A DNA stretch of 64,000 nt. Origin: Marinobacter alexandrii (GTDB lineage Bacteria; Bacteroidota; Bacteroidia; Cytophagales; Cyclobacteriaceae). Under the pieces are notes generated by a model. It saw only the letters and a list, made by a program, of their open reading frames with translations. It made no database searches and was not told the DNA's origin. The stretch covers positions 434,001 through 498,000 of the forward strand of contig JBDWTN010000005.1 in NCBI GenBank assembly GCA_039984955.1, written 5' to 3'. Numbering within the stretch: the first letter of the stretch is position 1; each line of letters opens with the position of its first letter. A program made the position numbers and the translations under genes. This document shows positions 45,776-53,651 of this stretch, piece after piece.

Positions 45776-46159
45776 ATGAAATTCTCTAAATCAATACTTT
45801 TCTTATCGGCTATTGCCGTGTTCACTTTTATAACATTAACAAGCATGTCCAATTCAAATCAAAGCAGTTCAGGAGCTTATCTTGAAATAACACTAGATAT
45901 CAAAGATGAAAATCGAAGCAACGCCGGAGCTGTGTACGTTAAATACAAGCAGCCATTCCTAGATCGAATCAAAGGAGCAGTTTCAAAACAGTTACTCCTT
46001 AGATCAGACGATGTTCAGGTATTGCATGGATTCAAAACAGAAGAAGACGTCAATGAATATTTGAAATCGGAATTGTTTCAACAGGATGTAGTAAGGGAAC
46101 TAAAGCCATATCTTGAAAGTGATCCTGAAATTAGAATTTATTCTGTTTTCTCCAATTAG
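45776..46159 (+). CDS. Exported ABM-like (dimeric alpha-beta barrel) protein
   Basis: 127 aa with a signal peptide (MKFSKSILFLSAIAVFTFITLTS). The remainder is a ferredoxin-like segment of the antibiotic-biosynthesis-monooxygenase or EthD type (KQLLLRSDDVQVLHGFKTEEDVNEYLKSELFQQDVVREL). Third gene of the putative SDR transcript, followed by a strong terminator. Function unknown. Confidence 0.7.
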   Translation: MKFSKSILFLSAIAVFTFITLTSMSNSNQSSSGAYLEITLDIKDENRSNAGAVYVKYKQPFLDRIKGAVSKQLLLRSDDVQVLHGFKTEEDVNEYLKSELFQQDVVRELKPYLESDPEIRIYSVFSN

Positions 46160-46184
46160 ATATACAAAGTATCACAGTTTGATT

Positions 46185-46212
46185 AAGGGCTTACTTAACG
46201 TGAGCCCTTTTT
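46185..46212 (+). terminator. Intrinsic terminator of the SDR operon
   Basis: AAGGGCTTAC (46185-46194) pairs with GTGAGCCCTT (46200-46209), with one G-T pair, around a TTAAC loop, followed by TTT. Placed 25 nt after the stop codon. Confidence 0.85.
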
Positions 46213-46239
46213 CTATTTCACATCTACTATATTTAATAG

Positions 46240-46863
46240 ATGGATGAAATACGTCAGTCCCTACCTTTTTTAAGCAATGAACTTATCACAAAGATCAAAG
46301 AAGTATCAACCATAAATGAGATACCAAAAGACACTGAAATCTTACGAGAGGGGCAATTCGTCAAGGTAATCCCGGTTGTATTATCTGGATTGGTTAAAGT
46401 GTTTTCTAGGTTTGGTGATAAAGAACTACTGCTCTATTATATAAGGCCAAAAGAAAGTTGCATTATGTCTTTTGCATCTAGTCTCGAAAATGATCCTAGC
46501 AAGGTATTTGCCAAAACAGAAGAAGACTCAAAAGTTCTTCTACTCCCCGTCAAGGAAGTCTCTAATTGGATTCAACAATTCCCTAGCATCAACACTCTTT
46601 TCTATCAACAATACAATTTGCGTTATAGTGAACTCTTAGACACGATTAACCATGTAATTTTTGACAAAATGGATAAGCGACTCAACGATTATCTTGTTGA
46701 AAAAAGTAAGCTTACCAAACAACACTTTATTAAGATCTCTCATCGTCAAATCGCTAGCGAGTTAGGTACTGCTCGAGAGGTTATTTCCAGAGTTATGAAG
46801 AAATTAGAGAATGAAGGTAAAATACTCCAACATTCCAATGGAATAGAAATTAAGTCCTGGTGA
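46240..46863 (+). CDS. Crp/Fnr-family transcriptional regulator
   Basis: 207 aa. An N-terminal cyclic-nucleotide-binding-type barrel (EIPKDTEILREGQFVKVIPVVLSGLVKVF) is followed by a long dimer helix and a C-terminal winged HTH (ISHRQIASELGTAREVISRVMKKLENEGKI). The N-terminus lacks an FNR-like cysteine cluster, so ligand or redox sensing is open. A palindrome overlapping its stop codon fits control of the downstream DUF2892 unit. Confidence 0.92.
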   Translation: MDEIRQSLPFLSNELITKIKEVSTINEIPKDTEILREGQFVKVIPVVLSGLVKVFSRFGDKELLLYYIRPKESCIMSFASSLENDPSKVFAKTEEDSKVLLLPVKEVSNWIQQFPSINTLFYQQYNLRYSELLDTINHVIFDKMDKRLNDYLVEKSKLTKQHFIKISHRQIASELGTAREVISRVMKKLENEGKILQHSNGIEIKSW

Positions 46864-46903
46864 CTTATGTCACTGTTTCCAATCATTTGACCTTTTAGTT
46901 TTG
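46860..46903 (+). promoter_or_regulatory. Putative Crp/Fnr-type operator and promoter for the DUF2892 unit
   Basis: The palindrome GTGAC-TTAT-GTCAC (46860-46873) includes the TGA stop of the regulator gene. Its centre lies 33 bp before the centre of TAGTTTTG (46896-46903), a perfect TAnnTTTG box. A start near 46908 would place the palindrome about -41.5, the class II position used by Crp/Fnr activators. Confidence 0.6.
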
Positions 46904-46908
46904 ATCTC

Positions 46909-47007
46909 ATGAATAGAGAAAAAGCAGCTAAACTGGTAGGCGTATGCATCGTATGCGTAAGTATCATTTATGGTCTTTTTCTCATCATAGAATTTTTGTC
47001 TAACTAA
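46909..47007 (+). CDS. Possible 32-aa membrane peptide
   Basis: The ATG ORF encodes a short charged start (MNREKAAKL), one hydrophobic helix (VGVCIVCVSIIYGLFLIIEF) and stops 11 nt before the DUF2892 gene. Its ATG is next to the start predicted from the promoter at 46896, so it would be leaderless. Conservation has to be tested. Confidence 0.5.
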   Translation: MNREKAAKLVGVCIVCVSIIYGLFLIIEFLSN

Positions 47008-47018
47008 ATATTACATAA

Positions 47019-47231
47019 ATGAAAAAGAACATGGGATCTGCAGATAGAGTTATCCGAGGGATAATCGCTGCAGTCATAGCATATCTGTACTTTACCAATG
47101 TTATAGGTGGAACCTTAGGATTAGTACTCCTCATTTTAGGAGTCGTATTCCTACTTACAAGCTTTATCAGTTTCTGCCCGCTTTATGCTCCTTTCAGGCT
47201 CAGTACATATCGCACAAAAAAGGATAAATAA
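47019..47231 (+). CDS. DUF2892 (YgaP-like) inner-membrane protein
   Basis: 70 aa. Two TM helices with the family start MGSADRVIRGIIAAVIAYLYF and the conserved segment FISFCPLYAPFRLST, containing the single cysteine of the CPLY motif. DUF2892 is a two-TM domain often linked to rhodanese or sulfur metabolism. It directly follows the possible 32-aa peptide and is ended by a bidirectional terminator. Confidence 0.9.
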   Translation: MKKNMGSADRVIRGIIAAVIAYLYFTNVIGGTLGLVLLILGVVFLLTSFISFCPLYAPFRLSTYRTKKDK

Positions 47232-47264
47232 AAAAATAGCCTCTTTAGGGAGGCTACCTTTTCT
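47230..47264. terminator. Bidirectional terminator between DUF2892 and ABC permease genes
   Basis: TAGCCTC (47237-47243) pairs with GAGGCTA (47250-47256), TTTAGG loop. It is followed by CCTTTTCT on the plus strand and by a run of seven T on the minus strand, so it serves both convergent genes. Confidence 0.85.
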
Positions 47265-47282
47265 ACTATGATAAAAACTTTC

Positions 47283-49880
47283 TTATTCATTTCTGATGCT
47301 CTCTGTAGGATCAGATATGGCTGCTTTGTATGTCTTAATAGAGACTGTAAGAAGAGCGATAAAAACAGTTAGTACACCACCTATTAGAAACACATACCAG
47401 TGATCGATTACTTCTATCCGATACGCATATCCGCTTAGCCATTCTTTGATAAAATACCAGACGATGGGAATGGATATTCCGGAAGCAATCAATACCAGCC
47501 ATACAAATTCCTTCGAAATCAATCCAATAATTTGCTGAACTGTAGCTCCAAGAATTTTTCGTATACCTAACTCCTTTTGTCTCTGCTGAGCGGCATAGGT
47601 AGCCAATCCAAAAATACCTAAGCATGCAAGAAAAATGGAGACTGCTGAGAAAGCACTAAAGACTCTTGCTTGTTGATGTTCTTTCTCATATAGTTTCTTT
47701 AGACTGTCATCCAAAAACTGATATGCCATAGGATATTCAGGAAAAAGTTCTGTAAAGGTTTGACCCATGAAAAGCAATCCATCTTTCATGTTTACCATAT
47801 TGATTTTTACCGCCAGTCTTCGGTGAAATCCACCTGAAAGAATAGCTAAAGGTTCAATCTCATCCTTCAATGTACTAAAGTGATAATCTGCAGCTACGCC
47901 AATAACAGGTACATTTTCAATATCCCATCCTGGCATACTAATCTTTCTTCCAAGAACTTCTTCCGGCTCTAAACCCAACTCCACAACGGATCGCTTATTT
48001 AATATCACAGTAAATTCTTCATCTGTACTTATATCTTTGGAAAAGGCTCTACCAGCGATCATATCAATGCCCATGACATCAAAATAATCAGTATCAGTAA
48101 AAAGCGTGCGCATACGATAGGTTTCAGGCAATCCGGTCACCTCGAAGCTTGAAGCATCATGAAAACCACCGGGAGCTCCGGATATTTTCGTCACTCCCTT
48201 AATATTCGCATTAGCCAGTAATCTGTTTTTGAATTCCTCGCGTTGAGAACGAATTTCAGAATTGTTCAATTCTACTAAAACAATCGCTTCTTTGTGAAAA
48301 CCAAGGTCTTTGGAATTGAGGTAATTGGTTTGAACGGATATCAGCATGGAGGCTACAATTAAGAAGATAGAGATCGCAAACTGTGTAATAACCAATGCCT
48401 TTCTCAAACCAACATTTTTTCCTGAAGTCAACTTACTTCCTTTTAAGATAGTGACCGACTTAAACGACGATAGTAAAAAAGCCGGATAGACCCCTGAGCT
48501 AAGCAGTATAATGATGACCAATGAAGTAAAAAATATGAGCACGTTTGTATCTACCCAATTCAGCACTACGTCTAAACCAAAAAAAGAATTGAATGCCTGA
48601 TCTAGCAATTCGCACAATGTGATGGATATCGCGATAGATAAGAACAATATCATCAATGACTCGCTAAGAAATTGAAAAACTAATCGCCATTTGGAACCAC
48701 CAAGTACTTTTCTTACACCTACTTCTTTAGCACGCATAAACGATTGAGCTATAGACAGGTTGACATAATTGAAGCATGCGATAAACAAGATTGCTATGGC
48801 TACAGCACCGAGTGTAAGAATAGAAGAAAAACTTCCATGTTTAGAAGTATCGTACCTAGTTTCGTTGTTGAAATAGATATCATCTAGTCTTTCAAGTTCC
48901 AATCCCACCCTACTACCTGACCTGGCGAAATCATCTCCCATATATTTCTCCATAAATTGGTCCAACTGACCTTCTAAATTAGAGGCAACTTGAGGATTCG
49001 CTATCTTCACATAGGTATTTAAGCTATTATTCCACCACCCACTAAACCAATCAAAACCCTCAAAAATAGAGATAGGTAAAATAATGTTAAAGTCTAAGTG
49101 CGTATTTCCGGGAAGCTCAGACAATACTCCGGAAACAATGAATTCGTATTCGTTATCCACCCGAATGATTTCACCAATTGGGTTGGCATCCCCGAAGTAT
49201 TTTTTTGCTGTTTCGCTAGAAAGAACAGCTGAGTTACCTGTAGCAAGTACTGTTTCCTTATCGCCATCTTTTAATGGATAAGTAAAGAATTCAAAAAAAT
49301 TATCATCCACGAAAACGATATTATCCTCCAGAAATTTCTTATTTGCTATTTCAACTAATCCATCATCCGAAACAACCCGGGTAGTCGAAAGAATATCAGA
49401 CGGATAATCATTGATAAGCGCTTTAGCATATGGAGCAGACGTCACACCTATTCGATAAGGTGTACCATTCATTTCTGATACTCTTATGGTTCGATAAATC
49501 TGATCACCATCTGCATGAAAGTCATCCGTTGTAATCTCTGAGTAAATGTAGAAGTACAAAAAAATTGTTGCGACAAGTCCCATCGTAAAACCAAAGAGGC
49601 TTATCAATGAAGTGGATAGATGCCGATACAAATTTCTGAAAGTAAGAATCGGGTTGAAAATAAACATAGTCCTTGATTTTGAGTTTTTGAAAGATTTTAG
49701 TGTAGATGGTCTCAGATAGTTAAAAACCTGATACCAGTATTTTAGTCCATTGAATGAGCTGCCAGAAGATTCAGCATAATATTGCTCCAGGTCCCCTTGC
49801 AGTTCTTCTACTAGCTCATCTTTGCAAAACCAGCGGATTAGTTTAAGTGAAAGCTTCGGTGGTTGAGATGAATTAGGCAT
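47283..49880 (-). CDS. ABC transporter permease (FtsX/MacB-PCD type) with N-terminal prefix domain
   Basis: 865 aa. The N-terminal about 85 residues are a permease prefix domain (LKLIRWFCKDELVEELQGDLEQYY), which marks permeases linked to PadR regulators. TM1 is at about 90-115, then a large periplasmic MacB-PCD domain, an FtsX core of three TMs (about 350-470), a second MacB-PCD domain, and a second FtsX core (about 740-860; ELGIRKILGATVQQIIGL). It lacks an ATPase, and none is adjacent. Works with a MacB/LolD-type ATPase, probably in efflux or stress response. Overlaps the padR gene by 8 nt. Confidence 0.92.
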   Translation of the reverse strand: MPNSSQPPKLSLKLIRWFCKDELVEELQGDLEQYYAESSGSSFNGLKYWYQVFNYLRPSTLKSFKNSKSRTMFIFNPILTFRNLYRHLSTSLISLFGFTMGLVATIFLYFYIYSEITTDDFHADGDQIYRTIRVSEMNGTPYRIGVTSAPYAKALINDYPSDILSTTRVVSDDGLVEIANKKFLEDNIVFVDDNFFEFFTYPLKDGDKETVLATGNSAVLSSETAKKYFGDANPIGEIIRVDNEYEFIVSGVLSELPGNTHLDFNIILPISIFEGFDWFSGWWNNSLNTYVKIANPQVASNLEGQLDQFMEKYMGDDFARSGSRVGLELERLDDIYFNNETRYDTSKHGSFSSILTLGAVAIAILFIACFNYVNLSIAQSFMRAKEVGVRKVLGGSKWRLVFQFLSESLMILFLSIAISITLCELLDQAFNSFFGLDVVLNWVDTNVLIFFTSLVIIILLSSGVYPAFLLSSFKSVTILKGSKLTSGKNVGLRKALVITQFAISIFLIVASMLISVQTNYLNSKDLGFHKEAIVLVELNNSEIRSQREEFKNRLLANANIKGVTKISGAPGGFHDASSFEVTGLPETYRMRTLFTDTDYFDVMGIDMIAGRAFSKDISTDEEFTVILNKRSVVELGLEPEEVLGRKISMPGWDIENVPVIGVAADYHFSTLKDEIEPLAILSGGFHRRLAVKINMVNMKDGLLFMGQTFTELFPEYPMAYQFLDDSLKKLYEKEHQQARVFSAFSAVSIFLACLGIFGLATYAAQQRQKELGIRKILGATVQQIIGLISKEFVWLVLIASGISIPIVWYFIKEWLSGYAYRIEVIDHWYVFLIGGVLTVFIALLTVSIKTYKAAISDPTESIRNE

Positions 49881-50211
49881 GACTAAACTTTAGTTCGAAT
49901 GACGGAACCTGATTCCAGAGGCTGGCACGCATTTCTTTCACCTCATTCAATGTTACTTTTCCATCAGCGGTCAACTCATAGATTCGCTTTCTTCTCCCTC
50001 CTCGCTCCTGGGTAGCTCCTCCCATTGCTGATTTAAGAAAGTCCTTTTTTTCTAGCCTCGTCAGTGTGGTGTGAAGTGCTCCCATCGAAATCGAACGATT
50101 AACTTGTTTCTTGATTTCATCTTTGATTCGAAGCATGTAAGCCTCGTCTTGTAATATCAGTACAACAAGAAGTAGTAACTCTTCAAACTCGCCAAGATTC
50201 GTTCCTTTCAT
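49873..50211 (-). CDS. PadR-family transcriptional regulator
   Basis: 112 aa from ATG 50211 (the open frame begins 18 codons earlier inside the palindromic region). Winged HTH in GEFEELLLLVVLILQDEAYMLRIKDEIKKQ...ISMGALHTTLTRLEKKDFL, with the wing ERGGRRKRIYELTADG. Member of the short PadR subfamily that pairs with prefix-domain permeases. Likely autorepresses and controls the overlapping permease gene. Confidence 0.93.
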   Translation of the reverse strand: MKGTNLGEFEELLLLVVLILQDEAYMLRIKDEIKKQVNRSISMGALHTTLTRLEKKDFLKSAMGGATQERGGRRKRIYELTADGKVTLNEVKEMRASLWNQVPSFELKFSHA

Positions 50212-50249
50212 TTTATTAGTTTCTATTTTGCAGTATTTACGAAAACAAA

Positions 50250-50284
50250 AATTATTTGTTTCCATTTTGTATAAACAAATAATT
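50250..50284. promoter_or_regulatory. Perfect 12-bp inverted repeat, putative PadR operator
   Basis: AATTATTTGTTT (50250-50261) and AAACAAATAATT (50273-50284) are exact inverted repeats with an 11-nt spacer, so the half-site centres lie 23 bp apart. The site is in the divergent region between padR and arfB, 39 nt upstream of the padR ATG. Confidence 0.65.
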
Positions 50285-50334
50285 AATCGACTCAGCCGGC
50301 TAGATATCCTAGATCAGCTTTACTTTGCACGTTC

Positions 50335-50742
50335 ATGAACCGAGTAACAATTAGTCAGATCAAAAATGAAATAGAGATATCTACTGCTCGAAGTGGTGGG
50401 CCTGGTGGACAGCATGTCAATAAAGTAGAAACTAAAGTCATTCTCAGATTCAATGTCATTAACTCTCGTTCGCTTACCGATATCGAGAAAGAAATAATCA
50501 AGGCTGCACATGAAACAAAACTCACCAAAGAAGGTGAGCTCATAATTACCTCTGACGAAAAGCGCTCCCAACTAAAAAACAAGGAAATTGCCTTCAAAAA
50601 ATTAGACCGCCTACTAACTAAAGCCTTCGTTAAAAAGAAAATTCGTAAGTCAACACAACCAACCAAAGCAGCAAAAAAGAAGCGACTGGACGCAAAAAAG
50701 AAACATAGCGAAAAGAAGAAAATGAGGCAAAAACCAATCTAA
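50335..50742 (+). CDS. arfB: Peptidyl-tRNA hydrolase ArfB-type ribosome rescue factor
   Basis: 135 aa. GGQ release-factor motif in STARSGGPGGQHVNKVETKV and a basic, Lys-rich C-terminal tail (KKKRLDAKKKHSEKKKMRQK) that inserts into the empty mRNA channel in ArfB/YaeJ. Rescues ribosomes stalled on mRNA ends without a stop codon. No RF codon-recognition domain, as expected. Monocistronic, divergent from padR. Confidence 0.95.
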   Translation: MNRVTISQIKNEIEISTARSGGPGGQHVNKVETKVILRFNVINSRSLTDIEKEIIKAAHETKLTKEGELIITSDEKRSQLKNKEIAFKKLDRLLTKAFVKKKIRKSTQPTKAAKKKRLDAKKKHSEKKKMRQKPI

Positions 50743-50839
50743 ATACATATTTAAGTAAAATGCTTAAATGTATTTAGGATTTTACCCGCAATCCCATAGA
50801 GGCTAGATTCCCTTAGTCTTGTAGTGTATAACATTAGTT

Positions 50840-50932
50840 ATGATAGCATTAATTTTCTCAATAATACTAGTAGGTCTATTTATTCCCACAGATCAAATAT
50901 GGTTTACTAGAAAAAGAAAACGATTAGGGTGA
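50840..50932 (+). CDS. Possible 30-aa membrane peptide
   Basis: ATG ORF with a hydrophobic start (IALIFSIILVGLFIP), then WF and a basic end (TRKRKRLG). It is followed after 16 nt by a hairpin terminator, which supports a short transcript. Without homologues the coding claim stays weak. Confidence 0.35.
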   Translation: MIALIFSIILVGLFIPTDQIWFTRKRKRLG

Positions 50933-50948
50933 TTATTTGTAGAAATGT

Positions 50949-50979
50949 TTTCCGATCACGAGTGATCGGAAACTTTTCT
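50949..50979 (+). terminator. Hairpin terminator in the arfB-DUF6089 interval
   Basis: TTTCCGATCAC (50949-50959) and GTGATCGGAAA (50962-50972) are exact inverted repeats, followed by CTTTTCTG. It ends either the arfB or the 30-aa ORF transcript. Confidence 0.65.
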
Positions 50980-50998
50980 GCAATATTTTTGAATCCTA

Positions 50999-51856
50999 AT
51001 GAAAAATCTCCTCTCCGTATTTTTCTTACTTACAAGCTTAATTGCCACTGCTCAGAATTTCCTATCGTGGCAATTCAACGATAGATACTTTTCAGTTTCA
51101 TTGGGAACTGGCACTTCTACCTATTTAGGAGAACTCAATAATCGGAACAGCATAAACAATAATCTTTCCTTAATTAGCGGAGGAATAGAGGCCAGGCTTT
51201 TAAATAGAGTGGCTGCAAGAGTTGACCTAAGTTACTTCTCATTAAAAGGATCCGATTCAAATGCGGGTGACAGCACATTCCAGCGTCAACGTAACCTCTC
51301 GTTCAATTCCAGAAATTTTCATACTCAACTACACCTCATCTATTATTTAAAACCCTATAAAGGTGATTATTATAAAAGATGGAATTTTGATCCATTCCTA
51401 TTCTCAGGTGTAGGGTATATGAAATTTAATCCGACAGCAGAACTTGGAGGAGAACGATATAATCTTAGAGAAGCACAAACAGAAGGTGTTCAATACAAAA
51501 AATGGGTAACCACCATCCCTATTGGCATTGGTGGAAAATTTAAAGTGAACGAGTTCTTTAATGTAAACCTTGAAATATCTTATCACTTTACATTTACTGA
51601 TTATCTAGATGACGTGTCGGATAGGTATGCACTTGAATTTCAAAGCACTACTTCAGAATTTTTGAGTGATCGTAAAGATGAAATTGGCGTAATCGATCCT
51701 GAGATTTATGATCAAATCCTGCCCGGAGCTGTAAGGGGTAATCCTGATGACAATGATAGTTTCTTGCAAATAAGCTTAAGAGCCGAAATTTTTATCCCTC
51801 CTAATCTTTTCAAGAAAAAGAAAAAAGCAATTATTAAGAAGCCTTCGGCTTATTGA
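50999..51856 (+). CDS. DUF6089 outer-membrane beta-barrel protein
   Basis: 285 aa. Signal peptide (MKNLLSVFFLLTSLIATA-Q), then the family start WQFNDRYFSVSLGTGTSTYLGELN. Alternating strands follow with the segments LHLIYYLKPYKGDYYKRWNFDPFLFSGVGYM and GIGGKFKVNEFFNVNLEISYHFTFTDYLDDV, typical of small OmpA-like eight-strand barrels in Bacteroidota. The C-terminus is lysine-rich. Tail-to-tail overlap of 7 nt with the aminotransferase gene. Confidence 0.88.
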   Translation: MKNLLSVFFLLTSLIATAQNFLSWQFNDRYFSVSLGTGTSTYLGELNNRNSINNNLSLISGGIEARLLNRVAARVDLSYFSLKGSDSNAGDSTFQRQRNLSFNSRNFHTQLHLIYYLKPYKGDYYKRWNFDPFLFSGVGYMKFNPTAELGGERYNLREAQTEGVQYKKWVTTIPIGIGGKFKVNEFFNVNLEISYHFTFTDYLDDVSDRYALEFQSTTSEFLSDRKDEIGVIDPEIYDQILPGAVRGNPDDNDSFLQISLRAEIFIPPNLFKKKKKAIIKKPSAY

Positions 51857-52938
51857 TTACAATATTCCCTGACCTTTTCTATTACATAAGCCTGCTCACT
51901 CTCTGTTAAACCAGTTCCTGAAGGCAAGCATATTCCTTTTTGGAAAATCTGTTCACACTTTCCAGTACCATAAAACTTGAAAGCATTGTAAGCTTCATGA
52001 AGATGTAGTGGTTTCCAAACTTCTCTGGATTCAATATCTTGTTCATAAAGGGCTTCAATCAATCCTTTTACCTCCACCCTTTTAACAAGCCCGGTTGTCA
52101 ACCACCTATTTGAGTAGTCATCAGACTCTGGGCCAAACTCAATAAAACCTGAAAGCTCTTCCTTATAACGATCATAGATAACCCTTTTCTTTTTAATGAA
52201 AAATGATAGTTTATTCAGTTGACCTAATCCAATTCCAGCAAGGACATTGCTCATTCTGTAGTTAAACCCCTTGACCTTATGATCATAGCCGTGGTTCCCT
52301 GAATTAGCCTGAGAAGCCAGGTACCTCCCTTGCTCCTTATCTTTCTCACTACAAACCAAAGCGCCACCCGCACTTGTGGTGATAATCTTATTTCCATTAA
52401 AAGATAGTACACCAAAATCTCCAAAACCTCCAACTTGTCGATCCCGTACTTTAGCCCCCAGAGCCTCCGCTGCATCCTCTATAACTCTTACACAATACTT
52501 TTTTGCGATTCTACAGACTTTTTCAATTTCAGCTGGCGTACCAAATAGATGAGTAACGATAAGTGCTTTTGGTAATCGTTTTGCATTCTTCAAATAGTCC
52601 TCCAATACCTCTGGATCTAAATTCCAGGTATACTCTTCACTATCTATGAATATGGGAACTGCTCTTTCATAAAGTATGACGTTTGCACATGCTGCAAAAG
52701 TGAAACTACTGACCAGCACGTGATCCCCCTCTTCTACTCCAGAGAGAATTAGGGCTAGATGAAGAGCAGAAGTACCTGAGTTTAATGCAAGCACACTTCT
52801 ATCACCATAATAATCAGCCAATAAATCTTCGAATTCATCAATGGCGCTACCAACCGAAGATACCCAGCCACTATCGATGACATGAGAAATTTCACTTAGT
52901 TCTTTTTTTCCAACATTTGGTGGAGATAGATATATCAT
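51850..52938 (-). CDS. DegT/DnrJ/EryC1/StrS aminotransferase
   Basis: 362 aa, PLP-dependent sugar aminotransferase. The N-terminal LNSGTSALHLALILSGV contacts PLP phosphate, VIEDAAEALGAK holds the PLP-binding Asp, and the Schiff-base lysine lies in SFNGNKIITTSAGG. It makes amino sugars for surface polysaccharide or protein glycosylation (PglE-like). Starts 7 nt after the sugar transferase gene, so one operon. Confidence 0.92.
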   Translation of the reverse strand: MIYLSPPNVGKKELSEISHVIDSGWVSSVGSAIDEFEDLLADYYGDRSVLALNSGTSALHLALILSGVEEGDHVLVSSFTFAACANVILYERAVPIFIDSEEYTWNLDPEVLEDYLKNAKRLPKALIVTHLFGTPAEIEKVCRIAKKYCVRVIEDAAEALGAKVRDRQVGGFGDFGVLSFNGNKIITTSAGGALVCSEKDKEQGRYLASQANSGNHGYDHKVKGFNYRMSNVLAGIGLGQLNKLSFFIKKKRVIYDRYKEELSGFIEFGPESDDYSNRWLTTGLVKRVEVKGLIEALYEQDIESREVWKPLHLHEAYNAFKFYGTGKCEQIFQKGICLPSGTGLTESEQAYVIEKVREYCNQ

Positions 52939-52945
52939 TTTCTAG

Positions 52946-53566
52946 TCACCTCTTCTTTGCGTAATCACTGAATGTAATCGTTTTCCCATCCTGAAAATTA
53001 GTTGGAGAAAACCTAACTAACTCGACCACTGTCTTCATCAAAATCTTTATGTCAAACAAAAAACAAGCATTCTTAACATAGTAAATATCTAGCTCCATTC
53101 TTTTACCCCAGTCGATGAGGTTGCGACCATTAACCTGCGCCCATCCAGTTATTCCAGGTTTCACGTAATGTCTACACTTTTCTTGATCATTATAAAAGGG
53201 TAAGTATTCAACAAGTAAAGGTCTGGGTCCCACCAATGACATTTCATTTTTAAGAACGTTCCATAACTGAGGCAATTCATCTAGTGAAGTTCTCCTGATA
53301 AATTTTCCAACCTTGGATACTGAAAGTTCTTCATCCGCCATCTGCATTGATCGAAACTTAACGAGACTAAACAATTCCTCATTTTTTCCTACTCTTTGCT
53401 GGACAAAAAATGGATTACTTCGATAATACAACCCAATAATGATGGCAATCAATAGCATTAGAGGTAGAGTAATAATGAAAAGAATCAATCCCACGAACCA
53501 ATCAAATGCGGGCTTTATCACTATAAGATACAAATTACTTCCTCTCATCAACTTAAAAATAGGCAT
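52946..53566 (-). CDS. Undecaprenyl-phosphate sugar phosphotransferase (PglC-type, short)
   Basis: 206 aa. One N-terminal membrane helix (about 17-43), then the bacterial-sugar-transferase domain: FVQQRVGKNEELFSLVKFRSM, LDELPQLWNVLKNEMSLVGPRP and GITGWAQVNGRN. Short monotopic form, as in PglC, which transfers a sugar-1-phosphate to undecaprenyl phosphate. Upstream of the DegT aminotransferase gene, with no dehydratase or acetyltransferase gene nearby. Confidence 0.9.
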   Translation of the reverse strand: MPIFKLMRGSNLYLIVIKPAFDWFVGLILFIITLPLMLLIAIIIGLYYRSNPFFVQQRVGKNEELFSLVKFRSMQMADEELSVSKVGKFIRRTSLDELPQLWNVLKNEMSLVGPRPLLVEYLPFYNDQEKCRHYVKPGITGWAQVNGRNLIDWGKRMELDIYYVKNACFLFDIKILMKTVVELVRFSPTNFQDGKTITFSDYAKKR

Positions 53567-53651
53567 TGCCCCATTTATTTGATATTTTTCACCTACAAAT
53601 TAAGTTAGCAATCAATCAGCATGAAATAAGCCTACAAATGGCTATAAGCAA

